From contig CANLBJ010000001.1 of the NCBI GenBank assembly GCA_947488905.1, positions 434,001-498,000 on the forward strand: 64,000 bases of DNA, given 5' to 3'. A program made the position numbers and the translations under genes. Position 1 is the stretch's first letter. The number at the start of each line of letters is the position of its first letter. The notes beneath the pieces were generated by a model. That model was not told the DNA's origin. It saw nothing but the letters and a program-made list of their open reading frames with translations, and searched no databases. This document shows, piece after piece, positions 1-8,963 of the stretch. This DNA comes from Ulvibacter algarum (lineage in GTDB: Bacteria > Bacteroidota > Bacteroidia > Flavobacteriales > Flavobacteriaceae).

Positions 1-299
1 ATTTCTTGAGCTCTTTTATGAATGACAAGGTGTTCAAGTTGTAAAGTTTCAGAAATATCAATAAACATTGCTGGCGGCTTTATTAATACTTGCTCGTCTG
101 CAAAGTCTATTAAGTTATCTACAATTCTTTTTTTCATCTCTGCTACGGCTTTATTTGTAAAAGTAAGCGCGAGTAATTGTCTATAATAACTGTTTTTGGG
201 CTGTTGCAGTAAGGTGCTTAAATATCGCTTTACTAAACTATATGTTTTACCACTACCAGCGGCGGCGTCATAAATGAAAAATGGAGAGGTGGTTTTCAA
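1..299 (-). CDS. UvrD/AddA-like helicase-nuclease, N-terminal part (cut by window edge)
   Basis: This is the first ~99 codons of a superfamily 1A helicase on the minus strand, running off the left edge. The translation has a Walker A motif, AAAGSGKTY (residues 12-20), and motif Ia, LTFTNKAVAEM (45-55). The family unwinds DNA from ends; the AddA/RecB-like members of Bacteroidota feed recombinational repair. No in-frame ATG exists between the upstream in-frame stop and the Walker A motif. The best start is TTG at 299, giving MKTTSPFFIYDAAAGSGKT, which matches the usual short lead of this family. The gene is divergent from the superoxide dismutase gene. The family call is firm; the subfamily cannot be fixed without the rest of the protein. 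Confidence 0.85.
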   Translation of the reverse strand, partial: MKTTSPFFIYDAAAGSGKTYSLVKRYLSTLLQQPKNSYYRQLLALTFTNKAVAEMKKRIVDNLIDFADEQVLIKPPAMFIDISETLQLEHLVIHKRAQE

Positions 300-418
300 G
301 AGTATAATTTTGTTTTCATAAAAATACAGATTTATATGGAGCTGACTAGTATCAAAGCATTCTATTGTACTATAAAAATCTTATAAATTCTCTAACAGTT
401 TTATACAGTCTGATTGTG

Positions 419-426
419 TATTTTTG
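419..426 (+). promoter_or_regulatory. -7 box of the sod promoter
   Basis: TATTTTTG matches the Bacteroidota -7 consensus TAnnTTTG and lies 38 bases before the dismutase start codon. I do not see a clear -33 TTG at the right distance. Confidence 0.5.
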
Positions 427-464
427 AGGTATTAAAGAAATACTAACTTAAAATTAATAATATT

Positions 465-1073
465 ATGGCTTTCGAATTACCAAAGTTACCTTACGCGCAC
501 GACGCATTAGCGCCACATATAGATGAGCAAACCATGCATATACACCATGAGAAGCATCATCAAGGATACACAAATAAATTAAACGCTGCCATTGAAGGGA
601 CAGATCTTGAAGGTAAAACTATCGAGAATATCTTAATGAACCTTGATATGGATAATAAAGCAGTACGTAACAACGGTGGTGGTTTTTACAACCATAGCCT
701 TTTCTGGGAAGTAATGTCTCCTAACGGAGGTGGAGAACCTACTGGAGAATTAATGAGCGCTATTAAAAGTTCATTTGGTTCTTTTTCAGATTTTAAAGAA
801 AAATTCTCGACTGCTGCAAAAACACAGTTTGGATCTGGATGGGCATTTTTATGCGTAAAGAAAGATGGGTCTTTAGATATCTGTGGATGTCCTAATCAAG
901 ATAATCCATTAATGCCAGGTGTAGGCTGTGGAGGAACTCCTATTTTAGGATTAGATGTTTGGGAACACGCATACTACTTAAATTACCAAAATAAGCGTCC
1001 TGACTACGTAGAAGCATTTTTTAATGTAATCAACTGGGAAGAAGTTGGTGCACGTTTTATGAAAAACAAATAA
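465..1073 (+). CDS. sodA: Superoxide dismutase, Fe/Mn family
   Basis: Converts superoxide to oxygen and hydrogen peroxide. The 202-residue length is typical. The four metal ligands are visible: His27 (HIHHEKHH), His77 (NHSLFW), Asp164 and His168 ([11 protein letters not shown]). Gln145 in PNQDNP sits where Mn-type enzymes carry their second-sphere glutamine, so Mn-type or cambialistic use is more likely than strict iron use. No signal peptide is seen, so it should be cytoplasmic. It carries four cysteines (130, 140, 142, 155) around the [20 protein letters not shown] segment, which I believe is usual for flavobacterial enzymes. Single-gene unit with its own promoter and terminator. Metal specificity is inference. 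Confidence 0.95.
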   Translation: MAFELPKLPYAHDALAPHIDEQTMHIHHEKHHQGYTNKLNAAIEGTDLEGKTIENILMNLDMDNKAVRNNGGGFYNHSLFWEVMSPNGGGEPTGELMSAIKSSFGSFSDFKEKFSTAAKTQFGSGWAFLCVKKDGSLDICGCPNQDNPLMPGVGCGGTPILGLDVWEHAYYLNYQNKRPDYVEAFFNVINWEEVGARFMKNK

Positions 1074-1106
1074 GATTTGATTGACTAGGTAACTAGTAAA
1101 TTAATT

Positions 1107-1147
1107 AAAATCCCTCCTACTATTTTATAGTGTGAGGGATTTTTTAT
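1107..1147 (+). terminator. Terminator after sod
   Basis: AAAATCCCTC pairs with GAGGGATTTT and is followed by a T run, 35 bases after the dismutase stop codon. Confidence 0.8.
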
Positions 1148-1200
1148 TGCTTGAAGTTAATATCTTTTCTGCGGAAATTGCAAGAGTTTGAAGCTTGTTT

Positions 1201-1359
1201 TCATTGGTGTTTTTCAAAAACACTAGAATCTAAAGCAGTCCAAAAAGCTGCTTTCTGTCCAGTATTTGCCCAGCTATTGCAGGTTTTAAAAAGACTATAG
1301 CTCCCTTTTGCTTCATAAAAAGCATCTGTTGTTGTATAGTTTCTATCTGTTTCTATCTT
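1201..1359 (-). pseudogene. C-terminal remnant of a DUF2459 (TIGR02117-like) protein
   Basis: On the minus strand, between a stop at 1360-1362 and a TGA at 1201-1203, one frame encodes about 52 residues with no start codon: ...TDAFYEAKGSYSLFKTCN followed by SWANTGQKAAFWTALDSS. The order Y-x-A-x-G-x-Y-x-x-F-x-TCN-x-W-x-N-x-x-x-K-x-A-x-W-T resembles the C-terminal block of DUF2459 proteins (typically about 200 residues; FNTCNTWTN..LK...A..WTP). Nothing upstream encodes the rest, so this is a decayed fragment. The stretch 1074-1663 holds nothing else beyond two terminator-like hairpins. The family assignment is from memory of its motif. Confidence 0.6.
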
Positions 1360-1457
1360 TTAAAGAAATTTACTGCCGACGCAGTCAAAACTCTATAGAC
1401 TTTATAAAGGATTAATCACAAAATTTAGCCAGAGTGTCTCCTCAGAATTTATTGCAT

Positions 1458-1486
1458 AAAAAAAGATGGAAGATCCATCTTTTTTT
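1458..1486. terminator. Symmetric terminator hairpin downstream of purF
   Basis: A perfect 13-bp stem, AAAAAAAGATGGA with its complement around an AGA loop, is flanked by A and T runs so it can work in both directions. It lies 178 bases past the purF stop and is the nearest terminator for that minus-strand gene. Confidence 0.7.
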
Positions 1487-1663
1487 GCCCCAAATCTACC
1501 ATGAACTTAACCTACTTATGCTATGGTATTATTCAAATATAGTATAAAGTAATCTGCTCTTATTTGTTTTTTAGACCAATTGCCTTAAAACTCGTTAAAA
1601 AGCTAAATATTTGTTTTTGTGGTAGTAAAACTTACTGTTTTTAAGGGTGTTAAATTGTTTTTA

Positions 1664-3562
1664 TTAGTAAGCTCTTGCAGGATTACCTTCAAAGAAGTGA
1701 ATATATGCACGGTTTACAACACGATTACCTCCATCTGTAGGATAGTTACCTGTAAAGTACCAATCACCTAAGTTTTTAGGACAAGCTTTATGTAAATCTT
1801 CTACTTTCTGGAAGATAACTTTCACTTTTGATTTCACACTTTTATCTGTGATTATTTCTGCAATCTTGTCGCTTATCTCTTCATCTGTAAAAGGAGCGTA
1901 GAGCTCTTTTACGTGATTAATAACTTCACTGTCTTTTAACTCTAATTGTTTTTTACACTTATGGTAAATTTCTTCAATTATCGTTTCTGTACCTCTGTCT
2001 TTATGTAATTCTATAGCTGCATTAAAAGCTACTAATGCTTCTAGTCGTGCCATATCTATCCCGTAACAATCTGGATAGCGTATTTGAGGTGCAGAAGAAA
2101 CTACTACAATTTGTTTAGGATTAAGACGGTCTAGCATTCTGAGAATACTTTTCTTTAAAGTGGTACCACGTACAATACTGTCATCAATTATAACAAGATT
2201 GTCTTCTGGCTTTACTACACCATATGTTACGTCATAAACATGAGCCACAAGATCATCACGGCTGCTGTCATCTGTAATAAATGTGCGAAGTTTTACATCT
2301 TTAATAGCAATCTTCTCTGTCCTAATCTTATGAGCTTGAATCTGGCGTAATCTAGCCTCTGTAAGATTACCAGCTTCTTTTAAGATGGCTTCATTTTTCT
2401 GCTCGTTAAGCTCATTTTGGGCAGCATCTAGCATACCATAGAAAGAAGTTTCTGCTGTGTTAGGTATAAATGAAAATACACTATTCTCTGTATCATGATT
2501 TATTGCCTCTAAAACTTTAGGCATAATCAAACGCCCAAGTTCTTTACGTTCTTGGTAAATCTCTGCATCACTACCACGAGAAAAATAAATACGTTCAAAA
2601 GAACAAGACTTTTGCTCTAGTGGTTCAAGAATTTGTTCCATTCTAACCTCTCCACTTTTCTTAATTAAAAGTGCGGCACCCCTATCAATTTCTTTAACCT
2701 CGTCAAAAGGTACATTGAAGACTGTTTGTATTACAGGACGCTCACTAGCTACAACAACTACCTCGTCATCTTTATAATAAAACGCAGGTCTTATTCCTGC
2801 TGGGTCACGTAATACAAAAGCATCTCCGTGTCCTAATAAACCAGCCATAGCATAACCACCATCCCAGTCTTTAGCAGACTTTTTAAGCACTTTGGCCATA
2901 TTTAAATTCTCAGCTATATAAGGAGAAGAATTTATTTTGTTCAGTCCTTTTTTCTTAGCTTCTTTATATAATTTACGAACGGCATCATCCAGAAAATGAC
3001 CTATTTTTTCCATTACTGTAATAGTATCTGCCTTTTCTTTAGGGTGCATACCAAGCTTAATAAGCGTATCAAAAAGCTCTGTAGTATTAGTCATATTAAA
3101 ATTACCCGCGATAATAAGGTTACGGTGCATCCAGTTATTAGTACGTAAAAATGGGTGAACGTTCTCTACGCTGTTTCCGCCAAAAGTTCCGTAACGCACG
3201 TGACCTAAAAGTAACTCACCTATGTAAGGTATCATTTTTTTCTGAAGAGCTACATCATTTTTAAGACTAGGCACTGCCTCAAACTCACTATTTATACGCT
3301 CGTTTATTTGAGCAAAAATATCTTGTATAGGTTGTGATTTGTTAGATCTTACCCTACTTATATAACGATCTCCTGGATCCATGTCTAACTTGATGCTTGC
3401 AAAACCGGCACCATCTTGTCCGCGATTGTGCTGTTTTTCCATCAATAAGTACATCTTATTTACACCATAAAAAGCAGTACCATACTTCTCTTTATAATAT
3501 TCTAATGGTTTAAGTAAGCGTACCATTGCGATACCGCATTCATGTTTTAAAGCGTCACTCAT
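1664..3562 (-). CDS. purF: Amidophosphoribosyltransferase-type enzyme (class II glutamine amidotransferase + PRTase)
   Basis: Family reaction: PRPP plus glutamine to phosphoribosylamine, the first step of purine synthesis. The N-terminus reads MSDALKHECGIAMV; Cys9 would become the nucleophile of the class II glutaminase after removal of a short propeptide. QHNRGQDGAG (44-53) is the glutaminase substrate loop. Near residue 460 VIIDDSIVRGTT is the PRPP-binding loop of type I phosphoribosyltransferases. At 632 residues it is longer than classical PurF (about 500), with extra sequence between the two domains and at the C-terminus (ending GNPARAY). This long form is one I associate with Bacteroidota; whether it is the housekeeping purF or a second paralogue cannot be told here. 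A PfkB kinase lies upstream on the same strand with its own terminator between. Confidence 0.85.
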   Translation of the reverse strand: MSDALKHECGIAMVRLLKPLEYYKEKYGTAFYGVNKMYLLMEKQHNRGQDGAGFASIKLDMDPGDRYISRVRSNKSQPIQDIFAQINERINSEFEAVPSLKNDVALQKKMIPYIGELLLGHVRYGTFGGNSVENVHPFLRTNNWMHRNLIIAGNFNMTNTTELFDTLIKLGMHPKEKADTITVMEKIGHFLDDAVRKLYKEAKKKGLNKINSSPYIAENLNMAKVLKKSAKDWDGGYAMAGLLGHGDAFVLRDPAGIRPAFYYKDDEVVVVASERPVIQTVFNVPFDEVKEIDRGAALLIKKSGEVRMEQILEPLEQKSCSFERIYFSRGSDAEIYQERKELGRLIMPKVLEAINHDTENSVFSFIPNTAETSFYGMLDAAQNELNEQKNEAILKEAGNLTEARLRQIQAHKIRTEKIAIKDVKLRTFITDDSSRDDLVAHVYDVTYGVVKPEDNLVIIDDSIVRGTTLKKSILRMLDRLNPKQIVVVSSAPQIRYPDCYGIDMARLEALVAFNAAIELHKDRGTETIIEEIYHKCKKQLELKDSEVINHVKELYAPFTDEEISDKIAEIITDKSVKSKVKVIFQKVEDLHKACPKNLGDWYFTGNYPTDGGNRVVNRAYIHFFEGNPARAY

Positions 3563-3745
3563 TTTGGGTGTTGTGATTTAATTTGTACTTCGGAAATATT
3601 AATAATTTTATTTACTAGCTTCAATATGTATACTTAGTTGGATAATTGTCTCTTTCATTACAGTCTGCTAGCCAAATGTTTACTTAGTAAAGATACTATT
3701 TCAAATGAAGAAAATTTCCGAAGAGATTCTCCCTTTTATAGTATT

Positions 3746-3770
3746 AAAAAAGCGCCTAAAAGTAGGCGCT
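3746..3770 (-). terminator. Terminator of the PfkB kinase gene
   Basis: AGCGCCTA pairs with TAGGCGCT around a 4-base loop, with a T run on the minus strand, directly after the kinase stop codon. It separates the kinase from purF. Confidence 0.8.
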
Positions 3771-3775
3771 CGTTT

Positions 3776-4699
3776 TTAATCTAAATCTATGTTGTATTGT
3801 GTCAAGCTCTTAAATTGATGTAAGCGCTCGTCTACTTCTTTTCTTGTAAGTTTTTCCATTCGTTCTGTGCCAAATTTTTCTACTGCAAATGACGCTAAAC
3901 AAGAGCCATAAATGATGGCGCGTTTCATGTTTTCAAAACTATAATCTTCTGTTTTTGCAAGATAACCGGTAAAGCCACCTGCAAATGTGTCTCCTGCTCC
4001 AGTTGGGTCAAAAACTTCGGCTAGTGGTAAGGCTGGTGCAAAAAACATGTGGTTTTCATGAAACAACAATGCTCCGTGCTCTCCTTTTTTAATAACCACA
4101 TATTGAGGCCCCATTGTCATGATTTTTTTTGCTGCAGTCACTAAAGAGTATTCTCCGCTTAGTTGCCTTGCCTCTTCATCATTAATAGTGATCACATCTA
4201 CTCTTTTAATCACCTTTTTAAGGTCTTCTAGAGCAACGTCCATCCAGAAATTCATGGTGTCTAAAACCACTATTTTTGGATCGTTCATTTGATCAATTAC
4301 CCCCATCTGCACCATAGGGTGTAGATTACCTAACATAACAACTTCTGCATCTTTATAAGCTTCTGGTACTACAGGGTTAAATGTTTCAAGAACGTTTAGC
4401 TCTGTAGCTAGTGTGTCTCTCGAGTTCATATCGTTATGATATTTACCGCTCCAAAAAAATGATTTTCCTTCTTTTACAATCTCTAGGCCTTCAAGGTTCA
4501 TCCCTTTGCCAGACATCATATCTAGATCTTTTTGTAAAAAATCTCCCCCTACAACAGATACAATTGCACTATCTGTATCAAATTGAGATGCAGATAGACC
4601 TATATAAGTAGCAGCACCACCTAATATTTTATCTGTTTTCCCAAAAGGGGTTTCTATTGCATCAAAAGCTACGGTTCCTACTATTACTAATTTGCTCAT
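3776..4699 (-). CDS. PfkB-family sugar/nucleoside kinase
   Basis: Ribokinase-fold kinase of 307 residues. The N-terminal GG motif is in KILGGAATYIGLSAS (around 26-40). The C-terminal signature DPTGAGDTFAGGF (around residue 232) holds the catalytic Asp and anion hole. The family phosphorylates sugars or nucleosides with ATP. The substrate is not evident from sequence; the position next to purF hints at nucleoside or ribose metabolism, which is only inference. No signal peptide, so cytoplasmic. The start ATG follows a -7 box by about 50 bases, with a small CCCGA/TCGGG hairpin in the leader. Confidence 0.85.
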   Translation of the reverse strand: MSKLVIVGTVAFDAIETPFGKTDKILGGAATYIGLSASQFDTDSAIVSVVGGDFLQKDLDMMSGKGMNLEGLEIVKEGKSFFWSGKYHNDMNSRDTLATELNVLETFNPVVPEAYKDAEVVMLGNLHPMVQMGVIDQMNDPKIVVLDTMNFWMDVALEDLKKVIKRVDVITINDEEARQLSGEYSLVTAAKKIMTMGPQYVVIKKGEHGALLFHENHMFFAPALPLAEVFDPTGAGDTFAGGFTGYLAKTEDYSFENMKRAIIYGSCLASFAVEKFGTERMEKLTRKEVDERLHQFKSLTQYNIDLD

Positions 4700-4746
4700 T
4701 GTTAACGCCCGAATAGTCGGGTGACTTTTTGTTTAAAATGAAGCTG

Positions 4747-4754
4747 CAAAGATA
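4747..4754 (-). promoter_or_regulatory. -7 box of the PfkB kinase promoter
   Basis: On the minus strand TATCTTTG matches TAnnTTTG, 47 bases before the kinase ATG. Confidence 0.5.
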
Positions 4755-4930
4755 AGTTTTTTACGCATATCTAAAACAGAAATTTTTTAATTGAACAACT
4801 TTAAAATATTGACAAAAAAAACAAAGGAAGAGTTAATATTTTAAAGACGATTTCTGTTTTATAATTTTAAAGTCATTGACAGTAAACAACTTAAAAAACA
4901 CATCTTAAAGTTTCATACTAATTTATTAGC

Positions 4931-4938
4931 TAACTTTG
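4931..4938 (+). promoter_or_regulatory. -7 box of the first SprB-like/SPOR gene
   Basis: TAACTTTG, 25 bases before the start codon. The surrounding CTAACTTTGT is repeated exactly before the paralogous gene at 7349, so the promoter was probably duplicated with the gene. Confidence 0.6.
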
Positions 4939-4963
4939 TGATACCAAATAAATTAATAACATT

Positions 4964-7252
4964 ATGAAAACCAATACATCAGCAATGGTGAATTTTGTTG
5001 TGCTCTTTTATTGCACGACATTGTTTGCCCAGCAGAGTAGTCCTTTTTTTGAACAACAGAAATTATATGTTCGTGGGAACTCTGTTTTAATAGGGAACAC
5101 CGTTTTAGGTAATGAAATAGAACAAACCTCTAATAGTACGTTCTCTTATAATAGTCTAAGTGGTTTATCTTATGTAGATATTGATGATGATGCCACCACA
5201 TTTAACTCAAGTTCTGCTTCATTTACACTTCCGGTAACGGCCACTAACATTAAATATGCGGGATTGTATTGGGCGGGGTTATTATCTTCAAAAAAGTACA
5301 CTAAAAATCAAGAACTTGTAGGCGAGAGAGAAGGCCGCTTACAAGAGATACTGTTAAAGATTAATGATGGTGATTATAAGTCTATTGTAGGGCAAGTAGT
5401 ATATGATAGTCAAACAAAAGGTGCTTTATCAAATGAAATGCCTTATTCCTGTTACACAGACATAACTTCACAAATTGAAAATCAAAAAGGAACAACAAAT
5501 ATAACAGTAGCAAATCTTCAAGCAATTACTGACTATTTAGGAGAAGGAGCTGCGGCTGGATGGCTACTATACATCATTTATGAAGACGCTACAGAAAAAG
5601 CAAAACACTTTACCTCGTACACTGGTTTAAAGAATGTTGATACAGAGACATTCACATTTAAAGATTTAAACACTAAAAACTTAGGCGAAGGTGCTACAAA
5701 TGTTTTATTGGCAACCTTAAAAGGAGACACTGCAACAATTAATGGTGGTCTTCAGGCCTTTATGCAAGACTCTAAAGATTTTTTCTATCCCTTAGCTATG
5801 AGAAGATTGTTCTCAGCTAATTTTAATCATAGCGAAGTGGGCAGTGAGTATAATGTAGAAACTACACAAACACCTGACGGTTATGACCCATTAGGTTTTA
5901 ATTTATTGAGAATGGATATCCCCGTCAACGAGATAACAAAAAACACTACAAATGCCTTTGTTCAATTCAGTGCAAAAAAAGATAATTTTCACACCTTTTT
6001 CATAGCCTTTGAGACTGAGGCAGATAGTCTTACTTTAAAGCAACCAAAAGGAGTTGATTTAATAGGTGTTACTGCAAAAAACGAGATTGATGACAACCTC
6101 ATGGCAACTATAATAAATGACCAAAGTCGCTTTACAAAATTTTTGCCACTAGAGAAAAACAATCCAAATGCATTAACAGAAAAATATAAAAGTAGTTCAC
6201 AGTTTAAAGTTGATGAAATTAAGATGCCAAAAGAGGAGATAATCTCATCAACTTCAAGTGTATTAGCTCAAGAGTTTATACTAAAACCAATAACAAAAGC
6301 AGCAAAGACATCCCTTATAATCAATGAGTCAAAAGACCCATCAAAACCAGTAATTGCAATTACTGATAATAAGAAAGAGGTTTCTATAGAAGTAATAAAA
6401 GAAACACCACAAGTGCACGCAATAAAGTCTATTGTCTCATCACCAATAATTATAATTGCAGATACAAAAGTTAGCCCGCAACCCGTTTTAGAAGCCATAG
6501 CTATATTGCCACCTGTTGCAGTTATAGAACAAGAAGAGGTAGATTTTTCTTCGGAAATATCAAAAGACAAGAAAATTTCTGAAATCAAACCTACGCCACC
6601 AACTATAAATAATTCTAACATAAAGGTAGCAAAGGCATCTCCGGTAATTAATGAATCAAAAGACTCATCAAAACCAAAAGTTGCAGTTGCTGTTAAAAAA
6701 GAAACAATTTTAAAAGAAGAGATTGTAGAGCCAATAGTAGCCGAAGAACAACGCGTTATCAATGTAAAAAAAGGAGTGGAATCCTCTAAAAAGACTAATA
6801 CTATAGATGCTAAAATAAACAACGCTGTTTCGATTAAAAAAGCAAGTGAGCCAAAAAGAAAATTAATAAAACAAAATAGTACAAATACTAAAAGTTTGAT
6901 TTCTGCCCTCGAGCTGCTTAACACAAAGAATCCGTTACTTAAAACTGACGAGATACGTCTTAAAAAAGAAATTGATATCGTTAATAAAAGTAAAGCAATT
7001 GTTGCGGCAGACGTTGAGCCAGGTTATTATCTAGTAGCAAGAGTTTTTAATAACAAAACGCTGGCTGTATTGTGGAGGAGAAAATTAGATAGGCTAGGGT
7101 ATAATCCGCAAATGTTCACAAGCAGTCAGGCTAGACAGTTTTATATCTTTATAGAAAAGAGTATGAATATTGAAAAAATGATTGAACGTAAATTAACCGT
7201 AATGCTTAATGCAGAAATGGAAGAAACAATGGTGTATAAAGTTAATCTCTAA
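4964..7252 (+). CDS. Secreted protein with SprB-like N-terminal module and SPOR-like C-terminus (762 aa)
   Basis: A signal peptide (residues 1-22, cut after LFAQ) is followed by a module with YVRGNSVLIGNTVLG, YVDIDDDATTFNSSSASF and IKYAGLYWAGLL. These resemble segments I know from the N-terminus of giant SprB-like gliding or T9SS adhesins. Residues ~400-690 are low-complexity, rich in Lys, Ile, Val, Glu and Pro, with a segment repeated about 109 residues apart (NESKDPSKPVIAI and NESKDSSKPKVAV). The last ~80 residues (GYYLVARVFNNKTLAVLWRR and on) look like a SPOR-type peptidoglycan-binding fold. A possible role is a cell-envelope protein tethered to peptidoglycan with a surface-type head, but this is inference. 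The gene at 7349 is a shorter paralogue. Confidence 0.75.
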   Translation: MKTNTSAMVNFVVLFYCTTLFAQQSSPFFEQQKLYVRGNSVLIGNTVLGNEIEQTSNSTFSYNSLSGLSYVDIDDDATTFNSSSASFTLPVTATNIKYAGLYWAGLLSSKKYTKNQELVGEREGRLQEILLKINDGDYKSIVGQVVYDSQTKGALSNEMPYSCYTDITSQIENQKGTTNITVANLQAITDYLGEGAAAGWLLYIIYEDATEKAKHFTSYTGLKNVDTETFTFKDLNTKNLGEGATNVLLATLKGDTATINGGLQAFMQDSKDFFYPLAMRRLFSANFNHSEVGSEYNVETTQTPDGYDPLGFNLLRMDIPVNEITKNTTNAFVQFSAKKDNFHTFFIAFETEADSLTLKQPKGVDLIGVTAKNEIDDNLMATIINDQSRFTKFLPLEKNNPNALTEKYKSSSQFKVDEIKMPKEEIISSTSSVLAQEFILKPITKAAKTSLIINESKDPSKPVIAITDNKKEVSIEVIKETPQVHAIKSIVSSPIIIIADTKVSPQPVLEAIAILPPVAVIEQEEVDFSSEISKDKKISEIKPTPPTINNSNIKVAKASPVINESKDSSKPKVAVAVKKETILKEEIVEPIVAEEQRVINVKKGVESSKKTNTIDAKINNAVSIKKASEPKRKLIKQNSTNTKSLISALELLNTKNPLLKTDEIRLKKEIDIVNKSKAIVAADVEPGYYLVARVFNNKTLAVLWRRKLDRLGYNPQMFTSSQARQFYIFIEKSMNIEKMIERKLTVMLNAEMEETMVYKVNL

Positions 7253-7316
7253 GGTTATATTTCTTTTTGGTAAATGAAAAGGCAGATAATTCACAATAAT
7301 AAATAGTACTATTACC

Positions 7317-7324
7317 TAACTTTG
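7317..7324 (+). promoter_or_regulatory. -7 box of the second SprB-like/SPOR gene
   Basis: TAACTTTG within CTAACTTTGT, the same 10-mer as before the upstream paralogue, 24 bases before the start codon. The gene therefore probably has its own promoter as well as possible readthrough. Confidence 0.6.
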
Positions 7325-7348
7325 TTACATCATTTCAACTTTTATTAA

Positions 7349-8962
7349 ATGAAAATCATTTCAAAATTCGGGTTAATTTTAGGTGCATTTACCTTGAGCG
7401 CACCGCTTTTAGCTCAAAGTGACAAGCCCTTTACTGCTCAGCAAAAAATGTATGTAAAAGGAAACTCTGTTCTTGTGGGGAATACCATTTTAAGTAAGCA
7501 TCCCAAATCTGCGTTTAATGAAACAAGAATACTCAATGATCAGGTTTCACTCAATTTTGTAGATATAGATGAAGACGACAGTACTTTTAGTTCTAGTACA
7601 GCGTCATTTACAATGCCAGAGACTACAGGTAAAATTAAATATGCTGGATTATATTGGGGAGGATTATATCCTGCTCAAAGCTCAACGCGTCGCAAAGGCG
7701 GTAGAAAAATGAAATACGATTATCTTGGGGAGCGTGATGTAAATGTTCAAGAGGTGAAATTAAAAGTAAATGAAGGGTCTTATCAAGAAATTGTTGGTCA
7801 AATAATTTACGACAGTGAAGCTAAGGGTCCATTTGCAAAAGAATCACCTTATGCTTGTTTTGCAGATGTGACGCAGCAAGTAACTGCACAAAGAGGAGAG
7901 GTGTCTATCACGGTTGCTAACGTAAGAGCAACTACGGGCTATATTGAAGGTGGCGCAGCGGGAGGATGGTTGTTGTATGTTATTTATGAAGACGATACAG
8001 ATACCGCAAAATATTTCACATCATATTCTGGTTTTGAAGAAGTAAGTAAAGAAGAGGTAGATGTTGTTTTTGAAGGCCTTCAGCCTAAAAATGAAAGCGC
8101 ATCATCTTCAAAAATAATGATGGCAGTTTTAGAAGGAGACACAAGAATAAAAGGTGATGGTTGTGCTATTTTTAGTGAAGAAAAGGACCTGTTTATTTCT
8201 TTGGCTACAGAAGGCAGGCCGCTTAATAACTTTTTTAATAGTACAGTGAGTGTAGGTCATAATATACCTACAAGTAGAACGCCGGCTAGTGAGAACACCT
8301 TGGGTTTTGATCTAATTAAAATGAATGTCCCAGATAGTACGATAACAGCAAGTACAAAAGATGCTATTATCCGTTTAAGCACAAAACAAGATAGGTTTTA
8401 TACTTTTTTCTTAGCCTTTGAGACTGAGGTTGAAGAGTTAGTTTTAAACACTCAAAATTTAGCCGCAGAAAAAATAGAGCAAATAAATAATCCCACCACA
8501 ACAGTAACAACCCCAATTAAAAAAGAGGAAGTAGAAGCTGACAAAGTAGATTATTCTGTAGAAAAGGAGGTGATTGTCACCCCAACAGAGGTAATTGAGG
8601 CTGTAGAGAAACCAGCAGATGTAAAAGACGCAAATTATAAGGTTGATGCCACTACTAATCAAGAAGAATTAACAGATGCATTACATAAAATAGAAGAAAG
8701 AGCTGCAATAGTTTCAAAAGGTATGATAGCTGGCTATTACTTAGTAACAAATGTTTTTGCAGACAGAAACAATGCCTTAAACTGGAAAAACAAATTAAAT
8801 AGTGAAGGCTATAATGCGCGCACTTTTATTAATGAAGATAACGAGACCATTTATGTCTATATAGAAAGCAGTAAAAAACCAGAAGAAATGCAGGCGCGTA
8901 AACAGATTGTGCGTCAAATTTCACATTTAAACAAAACTTGGGTTTGTAGGGTTAATCTTTAA
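7349..8962 (+). CDS. Secreted paralogue with SprB-like N-terminal module and SPOR-like C-terminus (537 aa)
   Basis: Clear paralogue of the preceding gene. It has a signal peptide (to LLAQS, about 23), then YVKGNSVLVGNTILS, FVDIDEDDSTFSSSTASF and IKYAGLYWGGLY, a shorter acidic linker (about 370-445), and a C-terminal SPOR-like domain (GYYLVTNVFADRNNALNWKN and on). Both proteins end in the same way (VCRVNL here, VYKVNL in the other). The linker lacks the internal duplication of the first protein. The gene ends one base before the stop codon of convergent rnhA with no terminator between. No enzymatic residues are recognised; a structural or envelope role is inferred. Confidence 0.75.
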   Translation: MKIISKFGLILGAFTLSAPLLAQSDKPFTAQQKMYVKGNSVLVGNTILSKHPKSAFNETRILNDQVSLNFVDIDEDDSTFSSSTASFTMPETTGKIKYAGLYWGGLYPAQSSTRRKGGRKMKYDYLGERDVNVQEVKLKVNEGSYQEIVGQIIYDSEAKGPFAKESPYACFADVTQQVTAQRGEVSITVANVRATTGYIEGGAAGGWLLYVIYEDDTDTAKYFTSYSGFEEVSKEEVDVVFEGLQPKNESASSSKIMMAVLEGDTRIKGDGCAIFSEEKDLFISLATEGRPLNNFFNSTVSVGHNIPTSRTPASENTLGFDLIKMNVPDSTITASTKDAIIRLSTKQDRFYTFFLAFETEVEELVLNTQNLAAEKIEQINNPTTTVTTPIKKEEVEADKVDYSVEKEVIVTPTEVIEAVEKPADVKDANYKVDATTNQEELTDALHKIEERAAIVSKGMIAGYYLVTNVFADRNNALNWKNKLNSEGYNARTFINEDNETIYVYIESSKKPEEMQARKQIVRQISHLNKTWVCRVNL

Positions 8963-8963
8963 A

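Noticed and set aside
6268-6924. 218-codon open frame antisense to the first SprB-like/SPOR gene
   Set aside because: It mirrors the Lys/Glu-rich linker of the real gene, has a composition of Phe/Ile/Ser typical of antisense to such sequence, and no promoter or family resemblance.
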